Source of the DNA: Pseudomonas sp. TH31 | GTDB taxonomy: Bacteria; Pseudomonadota; Gammaproteobacteria; Pseudomonadales; Pseudomonadaceae | Direction of reading: 5' to 3' | NCBI RefSeq assembly: GCF_016650815.1 | Contig: NZ_JAEKEZ010000033.1 | Span: 496,001 to 560,000 of the forward strand | DNA length: 64,000 nt | Part shown: one piece after another, positions 9,363 to 18,527 of the stretch | How positions within the stretch are numbered: position 1 is the stretch's first letter | Layout: every line of letters begins with the position of its first letter | Made by a program: the position numbers and the translations under genes | The notes under the pieces: generated by a model | What the model saw: only the letters and a program-made list of their open reading frames with translations | Told to the model about the DNA's origin: nothing | Database searches by the model: none

Positions 9363-10378
9363 GAGTGAACCTGATCTGAAGAAGTGGAAGTGAGACCGTC
9401 AACGGTAACAACGGGAGCAGGGGAGGCGGGTTCGTTACGCAGGACCTTCTCGATGAAGAACCGTGGACGCGCCCGGACATCGCTGTACATGCGGCCCAGG
9501 TATTCACCCAGAAGGCCCATGCCGATAAATTGACCGCCGGTAAAGACGAACAGCACGGCGAACAGCACGAACGTACCGCCGCCAGCCCAGCCGGCACCGA
9601 AGGCCAGGCGCAGGACGACCAGCGCAATGGCAAACAGCACGCCAAGGGCGGCCATGCCGAAGCCGACGATGCTGAGCAGACGCAGCGGGGTGGTGGTCAT
9701 GCAGGTGATCAGGTCGAACATCAAGTTGACCAGACGCATCGGGCTGTACTTGGATTCGCCGTGTTCACGTTCGGCGTGGGTCACCAGGATTTCCGTGGTG
9801 TGCCGGGCAAAGCTGTTGGCCAGGATCGGAATGAACGTGCTGCGCTCGCGGCAGGCGAGCATTGCGTCGACGATGGTGCGGCGGTAAGCACGCAGCATGC
9901 AGCCGTAGTCGCTCATGGCCACGCCGGTGGAGCGTTGCACGGCCAGGTTGATCAACTTCGATGGCCAGCGGCGCAAGGCCGAGTCCTGACGGTTGTTGCG
10001 CACGGTGGCGACTACGTCATAACCGAGTTCGGCCTGGGCCACCAGTCGCGGGATTTCTTCGGGCGGGTTCTGCAGGTCAGCGTCGAGAGTGATGACCACA
10101 TCGCCCTTGCACTGTTCGAAACCGGCCATGATCGCCGCGTGCTGGCCGTAGTTGCGGTTGAGAATGACCGCCACAACGTGGCTGCCTTGACGATTGGCAG
10201 CATCTTCGAGCAGTTGCGCCGAATTGTCGCGACTGCCGTCGTCCACCAGCACGATTTCGTACTCGTGGTTCAGTTGCGCGCAGGCCGCTTCGGTGCGACG
10301 CAACAATTCGGGCAGGCTTTCTTCTTCGTTGTAGACCGGAATAACGATCGACACGCAGTTGATTGGATAAGGTCTCAA
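9359..10378 (-). CDS. arnC: ArnC, undecaprenyl-phosphate Ara4FN transferase
   Basis: A 339-residue GT2 glycosyltransferase that links UDP-L-Ara4FN to undecaprenyl phosphate at the inner membrane. The GT-A nucleotide site is IVIPVYNEEESL (residues 11-22), with the metal-binding DAD at residues 99-101 in LDADLQNPPEEIP. Two C-terminal hydrophobic helices lie at about 235-258 and 270-293. The start is a TTG at 10378 that overlaps the arnB TGA (TTGA). There is no strong ribosome site of its own, so coupling to arnB translation is likely. Confidence 0.94.
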   Translation of the reverse strand: MRPYPINCVSIVIPVYNEEESLPELLRRTEAACAQLNHEYEIVLVDDGSRDNSAQLLEDAANRQGSHVVAVILNRNYGQHAAIMAGFEQCKGDVVITLDADLQNPPEEIPRLVAQAELGYDVVATVRNNRQDSALRRWPSKLINLAVQRSTGVAMSDYGCMLRAYRRTIVDAMLACRERSTFIPILANSFARHTTEILVTHAEREHGESKYSPMRLVNLMFDLITCMTTTPLRLLSIVGFGMAALGVLFAIALVVLRLAFGAGWAGGGTFVLFAVLFVFTGGQFIGMGLLGEYLGRMYSDVRARPRFFIEKVLRNEPASPAPVVTVDGLTSTSSDQVHS

Positions 10379-11523
10379 AGGCTTCTGTCCATAATGTTTT
10401 CAATGGCGCCAACAACGCGATCAACGTCGTCGGTGGTCATGTCGGGGAACAACGGAATCGAACACAGCCGCGCCGAGTTCCATTCGGTATTGGGCAGATA
10501 GATGTCCGGGAAACGCTGACGATAATAGGTGTGCAGGTGCGTGGCAATAAAGTGAATGCCGGTGCCGATGTTTTGCTCCTGCAAAGCCTTCATGAACGCT
10601 TCGCGGTCGAGGCCGCAACGTTCGGCGTCGATGCGCAGGATGAACAGGTGCCAGGCGTGCTGCTGCGGATACGTCGGAATGGTCAGCGGCTGCACCGGCA
10701 GGCCTTCCAGGCGCTGCAGGTAGGTCTGGGCCAGTTGCGTACGCTTGGCGTTGATTTCGTCCAGTCGCTCCAGTTGTACCAGGGCTATGGCGGCATTGAT
10801 GTCGGCCAGGTTGTACTTGAAGCCAGGCTCGATAACCTGAGCCTGCGGCTTGCGCCCGCCGGTCAGTCGATCGTAGGCATCAACGCCCAGACCATGGAAC
10901 TTGAGCATACGCACACGAGCGGCCAGGGCTTCATCGTCGGTGACGAACATCGCGCCTTCGGCGCAGGTCATGTTCTTGATCGCGTGGAACGAGAAGATCG
11001 CCGTGCCTTGGGAGCCGACGTGACGACCTTTGTAAAAAGTGCCAGCGGCGTGGGCGGCGTCTTCGATGACGGCAATCCCGTGTTTGTCGGCCAAGGCGTA
11101 AAGCGGATCGAGATCGAACGCTGCGCCGGCGTAATGCACCGGGATGATCGCCTTGGTACGGGGCGTGATCGCCGCTTCAATGCTTTGCAGATCGGTCATC
11201 AGGGTGTCGCGATCGACATCGACAAAAACCGGCGTGGCCCCCAACAGGCAGATCATGTTGGCGGTGGACACCCACGTCTGGGACGGGGTAATGACTTCAT
11301 CCCCAGGTCCGATACCCAAGGCCAGCAAGGTGATGTGCATGCCGCCGGTAGCGGACGACAATGCCACCGCATGCTTGCAACCGACGTAGTTGGCGAAGTG
11401 TTCTTCCAGCGCCTGGTTTTTTGGCCCGGTTGTGATCCAGCCGGAGCGTAATACTTGCTCGACGGCCGCAATTTCTTCATCACCGATACTGGGGCGAGAG
11501 AAGGGGAGAAAAGCCTGACTCAT
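10375..11523 (-). CDS. arnB: ArnB, UDP-4-amino-4-deoxy-L-arabinose aminotransferase
   Basis: A 382-residue DegT/DnrJ/EryC1 PLP enzyme and the first gene of the operon. It transfers an amino group from glutamate to the UDP-4-keto-pentose made by ArnA. The PLP lysine is Lys183 in FSFHAIKNMT; the cofactor-stacking region AVIEDAAHA is at residues 151-159, and SSATGGMH near 56-63 binds phosphate. A ribosome site GAGGT lies six bases before the ATG. It is the start of an unbroken, fully overlapping series arnB-C-A-D-T-E-F-ugd. Confidence 0.96.
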   Translation of the reverse strand: MSQAFLPFSRPSIGDEEIAAVEQVLRSGWITTGPKNQALEEHFANYVGCKHAVALSSATGGMHITLLALGIGPGDEVITPSQTWVSTANMICLLGATPVFVDVDRDTLMTDLQSIEAAITPRTKAIIPVHYAGAAFDLDPLYALADKHGIAVIEDAAHAAGTFYKGRHVGSQGTAIFSFHAIKNMTCAEGAMFVTDDEALAARVRMLKFHGLGVDAYDRLTGGRKPQAQVIEPGFKYNLADINAAIALVQLERLDEINAKRTQLAQTYLQRLEGLPVQPLTIPTYPQQHAWHLFILRIDAERCGLDREAFMKALQEQNIGTGIHFIATHLHTYYRQRFPDIYLPNTEWNSARLCSIPLFPDMTTDDVDRVVGAIENIMDRSL

Positions 11524-11876
11524 GGGGACCTCGGGTCTGAAGCGTCAACGGAATTTCAGCTGTGAAAGTTTGGATCCACTCAAAGCGTAGACGCTAAAAC
11601 AAAAGCTGCATCAATTAGTTACCGCGGAAATGTGACAAATTGCGTGGGTTGACTTTTGGCTCCTTGCTCGTCAGGTTGGAATTGAGAATCGATGGCTATC
11701 CGATCCACTCAGATTAAGCGTGAAAATGTGAAAGGGACATGAAAAACCGGTCGGCGAATCATTTTTCTGAAGTTCAGACAGCCAAAGTTCAGACTTCTAC
11801 CGTTTATCGCGCCGTATCCACCGCTTGCTCCGGGAGTGTTGCTCCTTACAGCAAGTAGTCGAACTCATTAGTTGTT
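11524..11876. other. Intergenic region between arnB and the integrase gene
   Basis: 353 bases separate divergent genes and must hold the arn promoter. The region is visibly richer in A and T than the flanking genes. I see no clear PmrA or PhoP type tandem box with an 11-base period. The clearest structure is a 10-base direct repeat, listed separately. No RNA gene or terminator is evident. Confidence 0.6.
11770..11794. promoter_or_regulatory. 10-bp direct repeat AAGTTCAGAC (possible regulator site)
   Basis: AAGTTCAGAC occurs at 11770-11779 and again at 11785-11794, with the five bases AGCCA between. Two exact ten-base copies so close in a divergent promoter region suggest a dimeric regulator site, but the 15-base period is not the usual 10-11 of OmpR-type regulators. 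It lies about 80 bases before the integrase start and about 250 before arnB. Its function is unproven. Confidence 0.4.
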
Positions 11877-12848
11877 GTGTTGAACCGTTTTCATTCAGGG
11901 TTTTTTCGTTTGATTGACTTACCCGCTACCGACTCCAGGGCTGCCAAAGCCAGCCCGCTGAGCCTTTATCTGACCCGTCTTGCGCCGTCCAGTCAACTAA
12001 CCATGCGGTATGTTTTGCAGGACGCGGCGGATCGACTGGGCTTCGAAGACATGAACATAGAGGAAATTCCCTGGCACGAACTCCAGCCTGAGGACGTCGT
12101 CGCGTTAGTGGCCGCTTTGCGCGCGGATGGTTACGCACCCAATACGTCTTCGCTGTATGTGAACGCAGTGCGCGGGGTTATGAACGAAGCCTGGCGCATG
12201 AGCCTGATCAGCCAGGAACACTTGCTGAAAATGCGCTCGGTCAAAGGCATCGCTGGCACGCGGCTGGCCCAGGGGCGTAACCTCAAGCGTTCGTTGATTA
12301 AAGAATTGATGGAAGTCTGTGCCGCTGATCCGCGGCCACAAGGTCTGCGAGACGCGGCGATCATTGCGGTGCTTTACGGTTCGGGGATGCGCAAGTCGGA
12401 GTCGGTGAACCTGGATCTGAACCAGGTGGATTTCACTGAGCGCAGCCTGCGGGTCACCGCCAAGGGCAACAAACAGTTGATCAAATATGCGCCGGCCTGG
12501 GCGTTCGCCAAACTGGACGCGTGGCTGGAGTTACGCCGTTCGCAACTGGGGGAAGGGCTGGAGGACGATCCATTCCTGTTCAACCGCATCCGGCGCGGCA
12601 GCCACATTACCCGCGAGCGCATCACCAAGCATGCGATCTATTACATCGCCAGGCAGCGCGGCGCCCAGGTCGGGGTGAAGATCATGCCTCACGATTTCCG
12701 ACGCTCGTTCATCACTCGTGTGATCGAAGAACACGACCTGTCGATTGCCCAGAAGCTGGCCCACCACAGCAACATCCAGACCACTGCCAACTATGACGTG
12801 CGCGATGACAATGAGCGCCGCCGGGCGGTGGACCGTTTCGATCTGTGA
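11877..12848 (+). CDS. Tyrosine recombinase (phage-integrase family), chromosomal orphan
   Basis: A 323-residue site-specific recombinase. A SAM-like core-binding N-terminal domain (about residues 25-120, with NTSSLYVNAVRGVMNEAWR) precedes a catalytic domain that keeps all the key residues: Arg in YGSGMRKSE, Lys in TAKGNKQ, H-x-x-R in MPHDFRRS, His in LAHHSN and the nucleophile Tyr in TANYDV. It is therefore likely active. The start is GTG at 11877. No excisionase, phage gene or att repeat is next to it. Its stop is six bases from the stop of the converging fbpC gene. It resembles XerC/D-like orphan integrases kept in Pseudomonas genomes; its target is unknown. Confidence 0.88.
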   Translation: MLNRFHSGFFRLIDLPATDSRAAKASPLSLYLTRLAPSSQLTMRYVLQDAADRLGFEDMNIEEIPWHELQPEDVVALVAALRADGYAPNTSSLYVNAVRGVMNEAWRMSLISQEHLLKMRSVKGIAGTRLAQGRNLKRSLIKELMEVCAADPRPQGLRDAAIIAVLYGSGMRKSESVNLDLNQVDFTERSLRVTAKGNKQLIKYAPAWAFAKLDAWLELRRSQLGEGLEDDPFLFNRIRRGSHITRERITKHAIYYIARQRGAQVGVKIMPHDFRRSFITRVIEEHDLSIAQKLAHHSNIQTTANYDVRDDNERRRAVDRFDL

Positions 12849-12854
12849 CTGCTG

Positions 12855-13907
12855 TCAGTCGCTGAGCACATGGGCATGACCAAGCGTAGTGACACGAACC
12901 GCGGCGCCGGCCGGAGGGGCGTGCATGCCGGAGCTGCGTACCAGTAATGATCGGCCCGGCTCGGATTCACCGGGCAGCAACTCCACCGTCAAGGTGCAGG
13001 TGTTGCCACCGAAGTCGCGATCGGTGACTACACCGGGACAGCCGTGGGAATCGACTGGCGAGCTATCGATCTGCAATTGCTCGGGCCGGAGCATGATCTG
13101 CGCCGAGCCTTTTTTGTCCGGGTTGTTGACCGGGATGCGACCGAGGTCGCAATGGGCCCAACCAGCTTCAATCCGGGCTGGCATGACCACCGCATCGCCG
13201 AGAAACAGCGCGGTTTGTTCGTCGTCGGGGTAGCGGTACAAATCCATCGGATGGCCTGATTGCACCAGTCGGCCCTGACGCATCACCGCCAACTGATCGG
13301 CGAACGACAACGCTTCGCTTTGATCGTGGGTGACCAGAATAGTGGTCACACCGGCATCAGCCAGCAGCCGCGCGACCATTTTGCGCATGGCCGCACGCAA
13401 CCCGGTGTCGAGTGCCGAGAATGGCTCATCCAGCAGCATCAGTCGTGGCTGCTGGGCCAACGCCCTGGCCAGGGCAACCCGTTGTTGCTGACCGCCGGAC
13501 AGTTCGTGGGGCCAACGCTTGGCCATGTTCGAATCCAGGGCGACGCTGTCCATCAGTTCGGCGATGCGATCCTGCCGGGCCGGACCCTTGTCCGCCAGGC
13601 CAAAACCGATGTTGGCGGCGACGCTCATGTGCGGGAACAAGGCGCCGTCCTGGGGCACGTAACCGATCAAGCGCTGGTGCGCCGGAACCGAATGCGTGCC
13701 GTCGACCAGTATCTGGCCGTTGAGCGAGAGGCTGCCCGAGTCCGGGAATTCGAAACCGGCAATCATCCGCAGCAAGGTGGTTTTGCCTGAGCCAGACGGC
13801 CCGACGATCACCGTTCGACTGCCGGTCGGCACCGACAGGCTGATGTTTTCCAAGGCGCGTTGAGTGCCAAAGGATTTGTGGATCGAGTTCAGTTCGAGGG
13901 CGTTCAT
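12855..13907 (-). CDS. fbpC: Iron(III) ABC transporter ATP-binding protein (FbpC type)
   Basis: A 350-residue ATPase that drives import of periplasmic ferric iron. Walker A is GPSGSGKTT (about residues 37-45), the ABC signature LSGGQQQRVALA near 137, and Walker B RLMLLDEPF near 157. A H-loop follows in LVTHDQSEAL. The C-terminal 110 residues form the regulatory OB (TOBE-like) domain usual for FbpC/PotA. It overlaps the permease gene by four bases (ATGA). The substrate is inferred from the binding protein in the same operon and the Fur-like sites upstream. Confidence 0.9.
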   Translation of the reverse strand: MNALELNSIHKSFGTQRALENISLSVPTGSRTVIVGPSGSGKTTLLRMIAGFEFPDSGSLSLNGQILVDGTHSVPAHQRLIGYVPQDGALFPHMSVAANIGFGLADKGPARQDRIAELMDSVALDSNMAKRWPHELSGGQQQRVALARALAQQPRLMLLDEPFSALDTGLRAAMRKMVARLLADAGVTTILVTHDQSEALSFADQLAVMRQGRLVQSGHPMDLYRYPDDEQTALFLGDAVVMPARIEAGWAHCDLGRIPVNNPDKKGSAQIMLRPEQLQIDSSPVDSHGCPGVVTDRDFGGNTCTLTVELLPGESEPGRSLLVRSSGMHAPPAGAAVRVTTLGHAHVLSD

Positions 13908-15503
13908 CGGCCAGCCGTGCGTTTGGATTGGTGATAAAGAAGTCCGGTCAGCGGCAGTGACAGCAGGATCATGATCAACGCGTAGGGCGCTGCCGCCGCG
14001 TAGTCGATTTCACTGGTCATGGCCCAGAAACCGGTGGCCAGGGTGCGAGTGCCGTTCGGTGCCAGCAGCAGGGTGGCGGTCAACTCGTTGGTGATCGCCA
14101 GGAACACCAGCGCAGCGCCGGCAGCAGCACCTGGAGCCGCGAGGCGCAAGGTGATCAGCCAAAGCGCCCGGCCCGGGATCGGCCGAGGCTGCGGGCCATG
14201 TTTTCCAGTTCCACCGGGGCCTGAGCGATGCCGGCACGCAAACTCACCAGTGCCCGGGCAGAAACATCAGCAGATAAGCCAGCAGCACGGTGATGGTGGT
14301 CTGGTAGATCGGCCGGGCGAAGTGAATTGTCACCGTCACCAAGGCCAGGGCAACCACAATGCCGGGCAACGAACTGGTGATGTAGTTGCAGCTTTCCAAT
14401 ACTCGTTGCAGACGGCCCGGCGAGCGAATCGACAACCAGGCAATCGGGATGGCCGCACAGGTGGTCAGGGCCGCGCCAGCAACACCGAGCAACAGGGTCT
14501 GTTGCAGGGCCGGCAGCAAATCAGCCGCCTGCCAGACTTCACTGCCCCCGGCGATCAGCCATTTGCCCAGGGTGATCAATGGAACGCCCAGCGCCAGAGT
14601 ACAGGTCAGGACTTGAAGCGAGAGGGCGAGCAACGTTGTGTTGGCATCCAGGCGCACAATCCGCTGATCCCGCGCACTGCCCGAGCCAACCCTGGCGTAG
14701 CGGGCACTGCCGCGCGCAGCCGATTCGGCGGTCAGCATGGCCAGGCAACACAGCGCCAGAACCCCGGCCAGCATGTTCGCAGCAGGGCCGTTGAAGGTGG
14801 ATTTGAACTGATCGAAAATCGCGGTCGTGAAGGTATCGAAGCGAATCATCGCGTACAGGCCGTATTCAGCCAGCAGGTGCAGGCCCACCAGTAACGCACC
14901 GCCGCAGATGGCCAGGCGCAATTGCGGAAACACCACCCGGAAAAACACGGCCCAGGGCTTGAGGCCGAGGGATTCGGCGACGTCTTCAATGGCCGGATCT
15001 AGCCGGCGCAAGGTCGCGGCAACCGGCAGATAAAGAAACGGGAAGTAAGCGATCACCGACACCAGCACGCCGGCCGGCAACCCGTGAATCGATGGCACCA
15101 GGCTGACCCAAGCGTAACTGTGAACAAACGCCGGCACGGCCAGTGGCGCAGTGGCCAGCAGCGACCACCAACGCCGTCCTGGCAGGTTGGTGCGTTCGGT
15201 CAGCCACGCCAGCGCAACGCCCAATACAACACACAAGGGCAGGGTGATCACTACCAGCATCACGGTGTTGATCAGCAATTCGGCTACCCGCGGCCGAAAT
15301 ACCAACGTCTCGATGGCGGCCCAGCCGGTTTGCCAGGACACGCCCATCACGAAAATAATCGGCAGCAGCGACAACAGCGACACCAGTACCGATAAACCAG
15401 TGACCCACGCGCCACCGCGGCCAATGAAGAGGCCGCGGGAGCGTCTCAATGAGTTTGCGGGTATCGCCGAAGCGATACCCGACGGCAGTGTTTCAGGGAT
15501 CAA
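13904..15503 (-). pseudogene. fbpB: Iron(III) ABC transporter permease (FbpB type), two single-base frameshifts
   Basis: A fused double-unit permease of about 533 residues when repaired, the normal FbpB length. Roughly twelve hydrophobic segments are visible, with an EAA-like loop in each half (AESLGLKPWAVFFRVVFP in the first). The frame breaks twice: near 14253-14258 (CCC/GGG), after LLMFLP, and near 14167-14171, after SLGRSRA. Between the breaks the middle frame encodes the second EAA loop, and the third frame runs to the stop with LAAPGAAAGAALVF. Both breaks need one added base. A TTG start at 15503 follows the fbpA TAA directly. Two deletions 80 bases apart could be decay, but the pattern across the window favours sequence error. 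Confidence 0.82.
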
Positions 15504-16519
15504 TTAGAGCAGTCCGGCCTGGGTCATGAGTTCCACCGCTTTTTTGCTGTCGAGCCTGGAGGCATCGACGGCCGGTGCGTCAAGTTGCGAAAGTGGCGTC
15601 AGCTTCGGGTTCGATTCAGCGTTCTGGCCCACGGCGTATTCAAACGAATTGCCGTTTTTCAGAATCGCCTGGCCGTCCTTGCCAGTGATCCACTTCAGGA
15701 AGGCCTGGGCTTGCTCCTTGTGTTTGCTGGAAGCCAGAACACCGCCACCGGAGATGCTGACAAACGCCCCGGGTCTTTGTGTTTGAAGTAGTGCAGGGCG
15801 GTGTTTTGACTGTTTTCGCCGGTCTTGGCCTGATCGACGAAGCGGTAATAGTGGTAGATCACGCCGCTGTCGATCTGCCCGGCATTCACCGCTTTGAGCA
15901 CTGCGCTATTGCCACGGTAAGCGGTGGCGTTGGTTTTCATCGCTTTGAGCCAGTCAAGCGTTGCGGCTTCACCCTTGAGTTCAAGCACGGCAGCGACGAT
16001 CGCCTGGAAGTCGGCACCACTTGGCGATGCAGCCCAACGACCTTTCCAGCTCGGCGAGGCGAGGTCCATCAGCGATTTGGGCAGATCTGCTTCAGTCATC
16101 TTGGCCGGGTTGTAGACAAACACCGTGGAGCGCGCAGCAATCCCGACCCATTTGCCGTGGGCCGGACGGTAAGGTGAGCCGATTTGTTCGAGAGTGGCTG
16201 GCGCAACCGGAGCAAACAGCCCGGCATTCTCGACCAGCACCATGGCCGGGGAGTTCTCGGTCAGGAATACGTCTGCCGGGGAAGCCGCGCCTTCCTGGAC
16301 GATCTGGTTACCCATTTCGGTGTCGTCGCCGTTACGCACGGTGACCTTGATCCCGGTCTCCTTGGTGAAGCCTTCGATCCAGGATTTGGTCAGGCTTTCG
16401 TGCTGCGCGTTGTAGACCACGATGCCGTCAGCCTCGGTGGCGGCGTAGACGTGCCCAGCGCTGAGCAATGCAGTGGTCAGCAGTGCTTTTTTAAGAAAAG
16501 AGGGGATACGGGTAGTCAT
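15504..16519 (-). pseudogene. fbpA: Iron(III)-binding periplasmic protein (FbpA type), single-base frameshift
   Basis: A periplasmic ferric-binding protein of about 338 residues when repaired. A signal peptide ends in LLSAGHVYA at about residue 26, then GIVVYNAQHESLTKSWIEGF gives the family's start of mature protein. The paired tyrosines that bind iron are visible in SGVIYHYYRF near residue 220. The frame breaks after HKDPG in a CCCC/GGG stretch (15767-15770); one more C restores GAFVSISGGGVL and a normal C-terminus ending AGLL. The ATG at 16519 is chosen because an AGGAG lies ten bases upstream and it starts the signal peptide. Confidence 0.85.
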
Positions 16520-16567
16520 GCTGAGCCAACTCCTGATTTTTTTTGATTTATACATGCGCAATGCTTG

Positions 16568-16610
16568 AAGAGCGATTCTCATTAACTCTAGAACAATAGG
16601 AATCATTTGC
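16568..16610 (-). promoter_or_regulatory. Two candidate Fur boxes upstream of fbpA
   Basis: On the minus strand, 16586-16568 reads GTTAATGAGAATCGCTCTT, matching the 19-base Fur consensus at 13 positions including the core AATGAGAATC. A second site at 16610-16592 (GCAAATGATTCCTATTGTT) has the AATGATT half. They lie 50-90 bases before the fbpA start, where an iron-repressed promoter would be. Assigned by eye against the known consensus. Confidence 0.55.
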
Positions 16611-16712
16611 ATGTTTGAGGCGCGGCGAATGTAAAACCGGGAATGAGAAAAAAACGTGAAAAAAACGTTAATCCGTGTGATCGGCAGGAAGGGAAAGGTG
16701 CCTTGAACAGAC

Positions 16713-16802
16713 TGTGGGAGCGAGCCCGCTCGCGAAGAGGACATGTCATTCAACATCTACGTTGATTGACACGACGCCTTCGCGAGCAGGCTCGCTCCCA
16801 CA
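16713..16802. repeat. REP-like inverted repeat (25-bp arms)
   Basis: Arms 16713-16737 and 16778-16802 pair with one mismatch. The ends read TGTGGGAGCGAGC, the common Pseudomonas REP type. It lies between fbpA and the GT39 gene, 18 bases past the latter's stop. Confidence 0.9.
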
Positions 16803-16820
16803 AAAAATCACCGGTGCCGC

Positions 16821-18346
16821 TTATGACTGTGGAATAAACGCCACACTCTGGTCTTCACGACCATGGAACATCCGCTCACCGTTGGTGGGCGTGGTGGTGA
16901 TGACCTGATGGTCGGCACTCAGGTAGTTCAGGGGCAGGGCGCCGCCATTGCGGTATTGCGCCACAATGATGGTGCGCTGCGGGTCAAAATGCTGGCCGCT
17001 GGTGGTTTCCAGCCAGCTCATCAACGCAGCGCTGTCGCCAGTGCGGGGAAGTCCTGATTTTCCTGCACGTAATAGAACGGTGTACCACCGGTTTGCAAGT
17101 ACATCGGCACTTTGTTATCGACTTCGATCATGACCATGCGCCACTCGTTCAACGGCGCACGCTTGCTGGCCTCGAGCTTGACCGTCTCACCGAACGTGAC
17201 CACGCCGCCACCGCCGTTGGTCCACGGATAGAGCACGCCGAGCACCGCAAGCAACAGCACCGTGGCCGCGCCAACGCCGATCTTCATCCTGCGACTGCCA
17301 AACCGACCCGCCGCATTGCGTTCTGCCATTCGCTTGGTCATCCACCATGCGCCCAGCAGTTGGGCGAATGGCACCAGTGGCAACACGTAATAGCTGCGGC
17401 GACTACCGCTGGCGGTGAAAAACAGCATCAACAGGCCCAGCCCCCAGATCAGCCACCGGGTATTGGGTTCGACGTTGCGCCAGTGACGTACGGCGACCCA
17501 CAACCCGATGATCCAGCACGGCGCCCAGGGCAGTGTGTAGACCGGCAGGTAAATCAGATAGGTGTAAATCGGGCCGATATTGTCGAACGGCTGGAAAAAC
17601 CGCACGACGTTTTCCCGTAGCACCAGGCCCAGTCCGCTTTCACCATAGGTCGGCGCACCGTAGACGTGGGACAGGATGAACGGCGTCATGTAGAACGCGC
17701 CGGCAATTACCAGGGCCAGGCACAGCCGCAGGTTGAGGTGGCGTTTCCAGCGACCTTCCTGCAACAGATGAGGCAATAGCAGCAAGCCCGGCAGAATGAA
17801 GCCGATCAGGCCTTTGAACAGCGAGGTCAGCGACAGCAGCAGGAAAAACACCAGGTAGCGGCCGAGCCTAGTGTCGTCCGGGCCGCGCCAGTACCACCAG
17901 ACCGCCGCGAGCACCCCGCACACGGTCAGGATGTCGGCCGTGGCAACCCGTGCCCAGAATATGAAGTAGAAAGTCGTCGCCAGCATCCAGCCGGCAATCA
18001 GGCCGGTGCCTTTGCGAAACAATTGCTCGCCGATCAGGTACACCAGCCAGACGCTCAGCCACGCCGATATCACCGACGACAGACGCAGCGACCAGTGACC
18101 CAGGCCACCGGTCAGCCACGCCGTGGCGGTGATCAGCCAATAGGACGGCAGCGGTTTATCGTAATACGGACCGCCCTTGAGATAAGGGTCGAAGTAGTCA
18201 CCGCTCTGGAGCATCTGCAGGGCGATGTTGGCCCAGCGGGTTTCCGCGCCCCACAATTCCCGTGTGCCCAAACCCAACAACAACATCAGCGCAGTCGCGC
18301 CCAGCAGGAGCCACAGCGCGCCCCTGTCACTTGCCCAAAACTTCAT
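16821..18346 (-). pseudogene. GT39-family glycosyltransferase, single-base frameshift
   Basis: A membrane glycosyltransferase of about 508 residues when repaired. The first loop holds GTRELWGAETRWANIALQM with the acidic/arginine motif of GT39 and PMT enzymes, followed by YYDKPLPSYWL and about ten hydrophobic segments. A late SGSRRSYYVLPLVP motif matches the lipid-carrier region of ArnT. The frame breaks in a run of four G (17045-17048; C on the coding strand). A fifth gives QDFPRTGDSAALMSWLE and adds 68 C-terminal residues ending FIPQS. It follows the second arnT by 181 bases and probably acts in the same envelope sugar pathway. It is distinct in sequence from the GT39 gene at 1120-2696. Confidence 0.78.
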
Positions 18347-18390
18347 TGAGGGTTTCCCTGTAGAACTTTAAGTAGTGGCTAGCACTGCAT

Positions 18391-18486
18391 GTGTGGCGAG
18401 CGAGCTTGCTCGCGCCGGGCGGCGTAGCGACCCCCAACATCTTGCGAGCGCTGCGCCCTCGAGCTCGAGCAAGCGCCCTCGCCACA
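18391..18486. repeat. Degenerate REP-like inverted repeat
   Basis: TGTGGCGAGCGAGCTTGCTC at 18391-18410 pairs imperfectly with 18467-18486, which ends in CCTCGCCACA. The interior holds extra GAGC/GCTC steps. It separates the second arnT from the downstream GT39 gene. Confidence 0.7.
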
Positions 18487-18527
18487 GGCAAGCTTGCCCC
18501 TTCAGGTTAAGTGCCCGTCGTTACAAC

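Noticed and set aside
11877..12848. Prophage or genomic island anchored by the integrase
   Set aside because: Neighbours on both sides are ordinary core-type operons, and no phage genes, tRNA or att repeats are visible.
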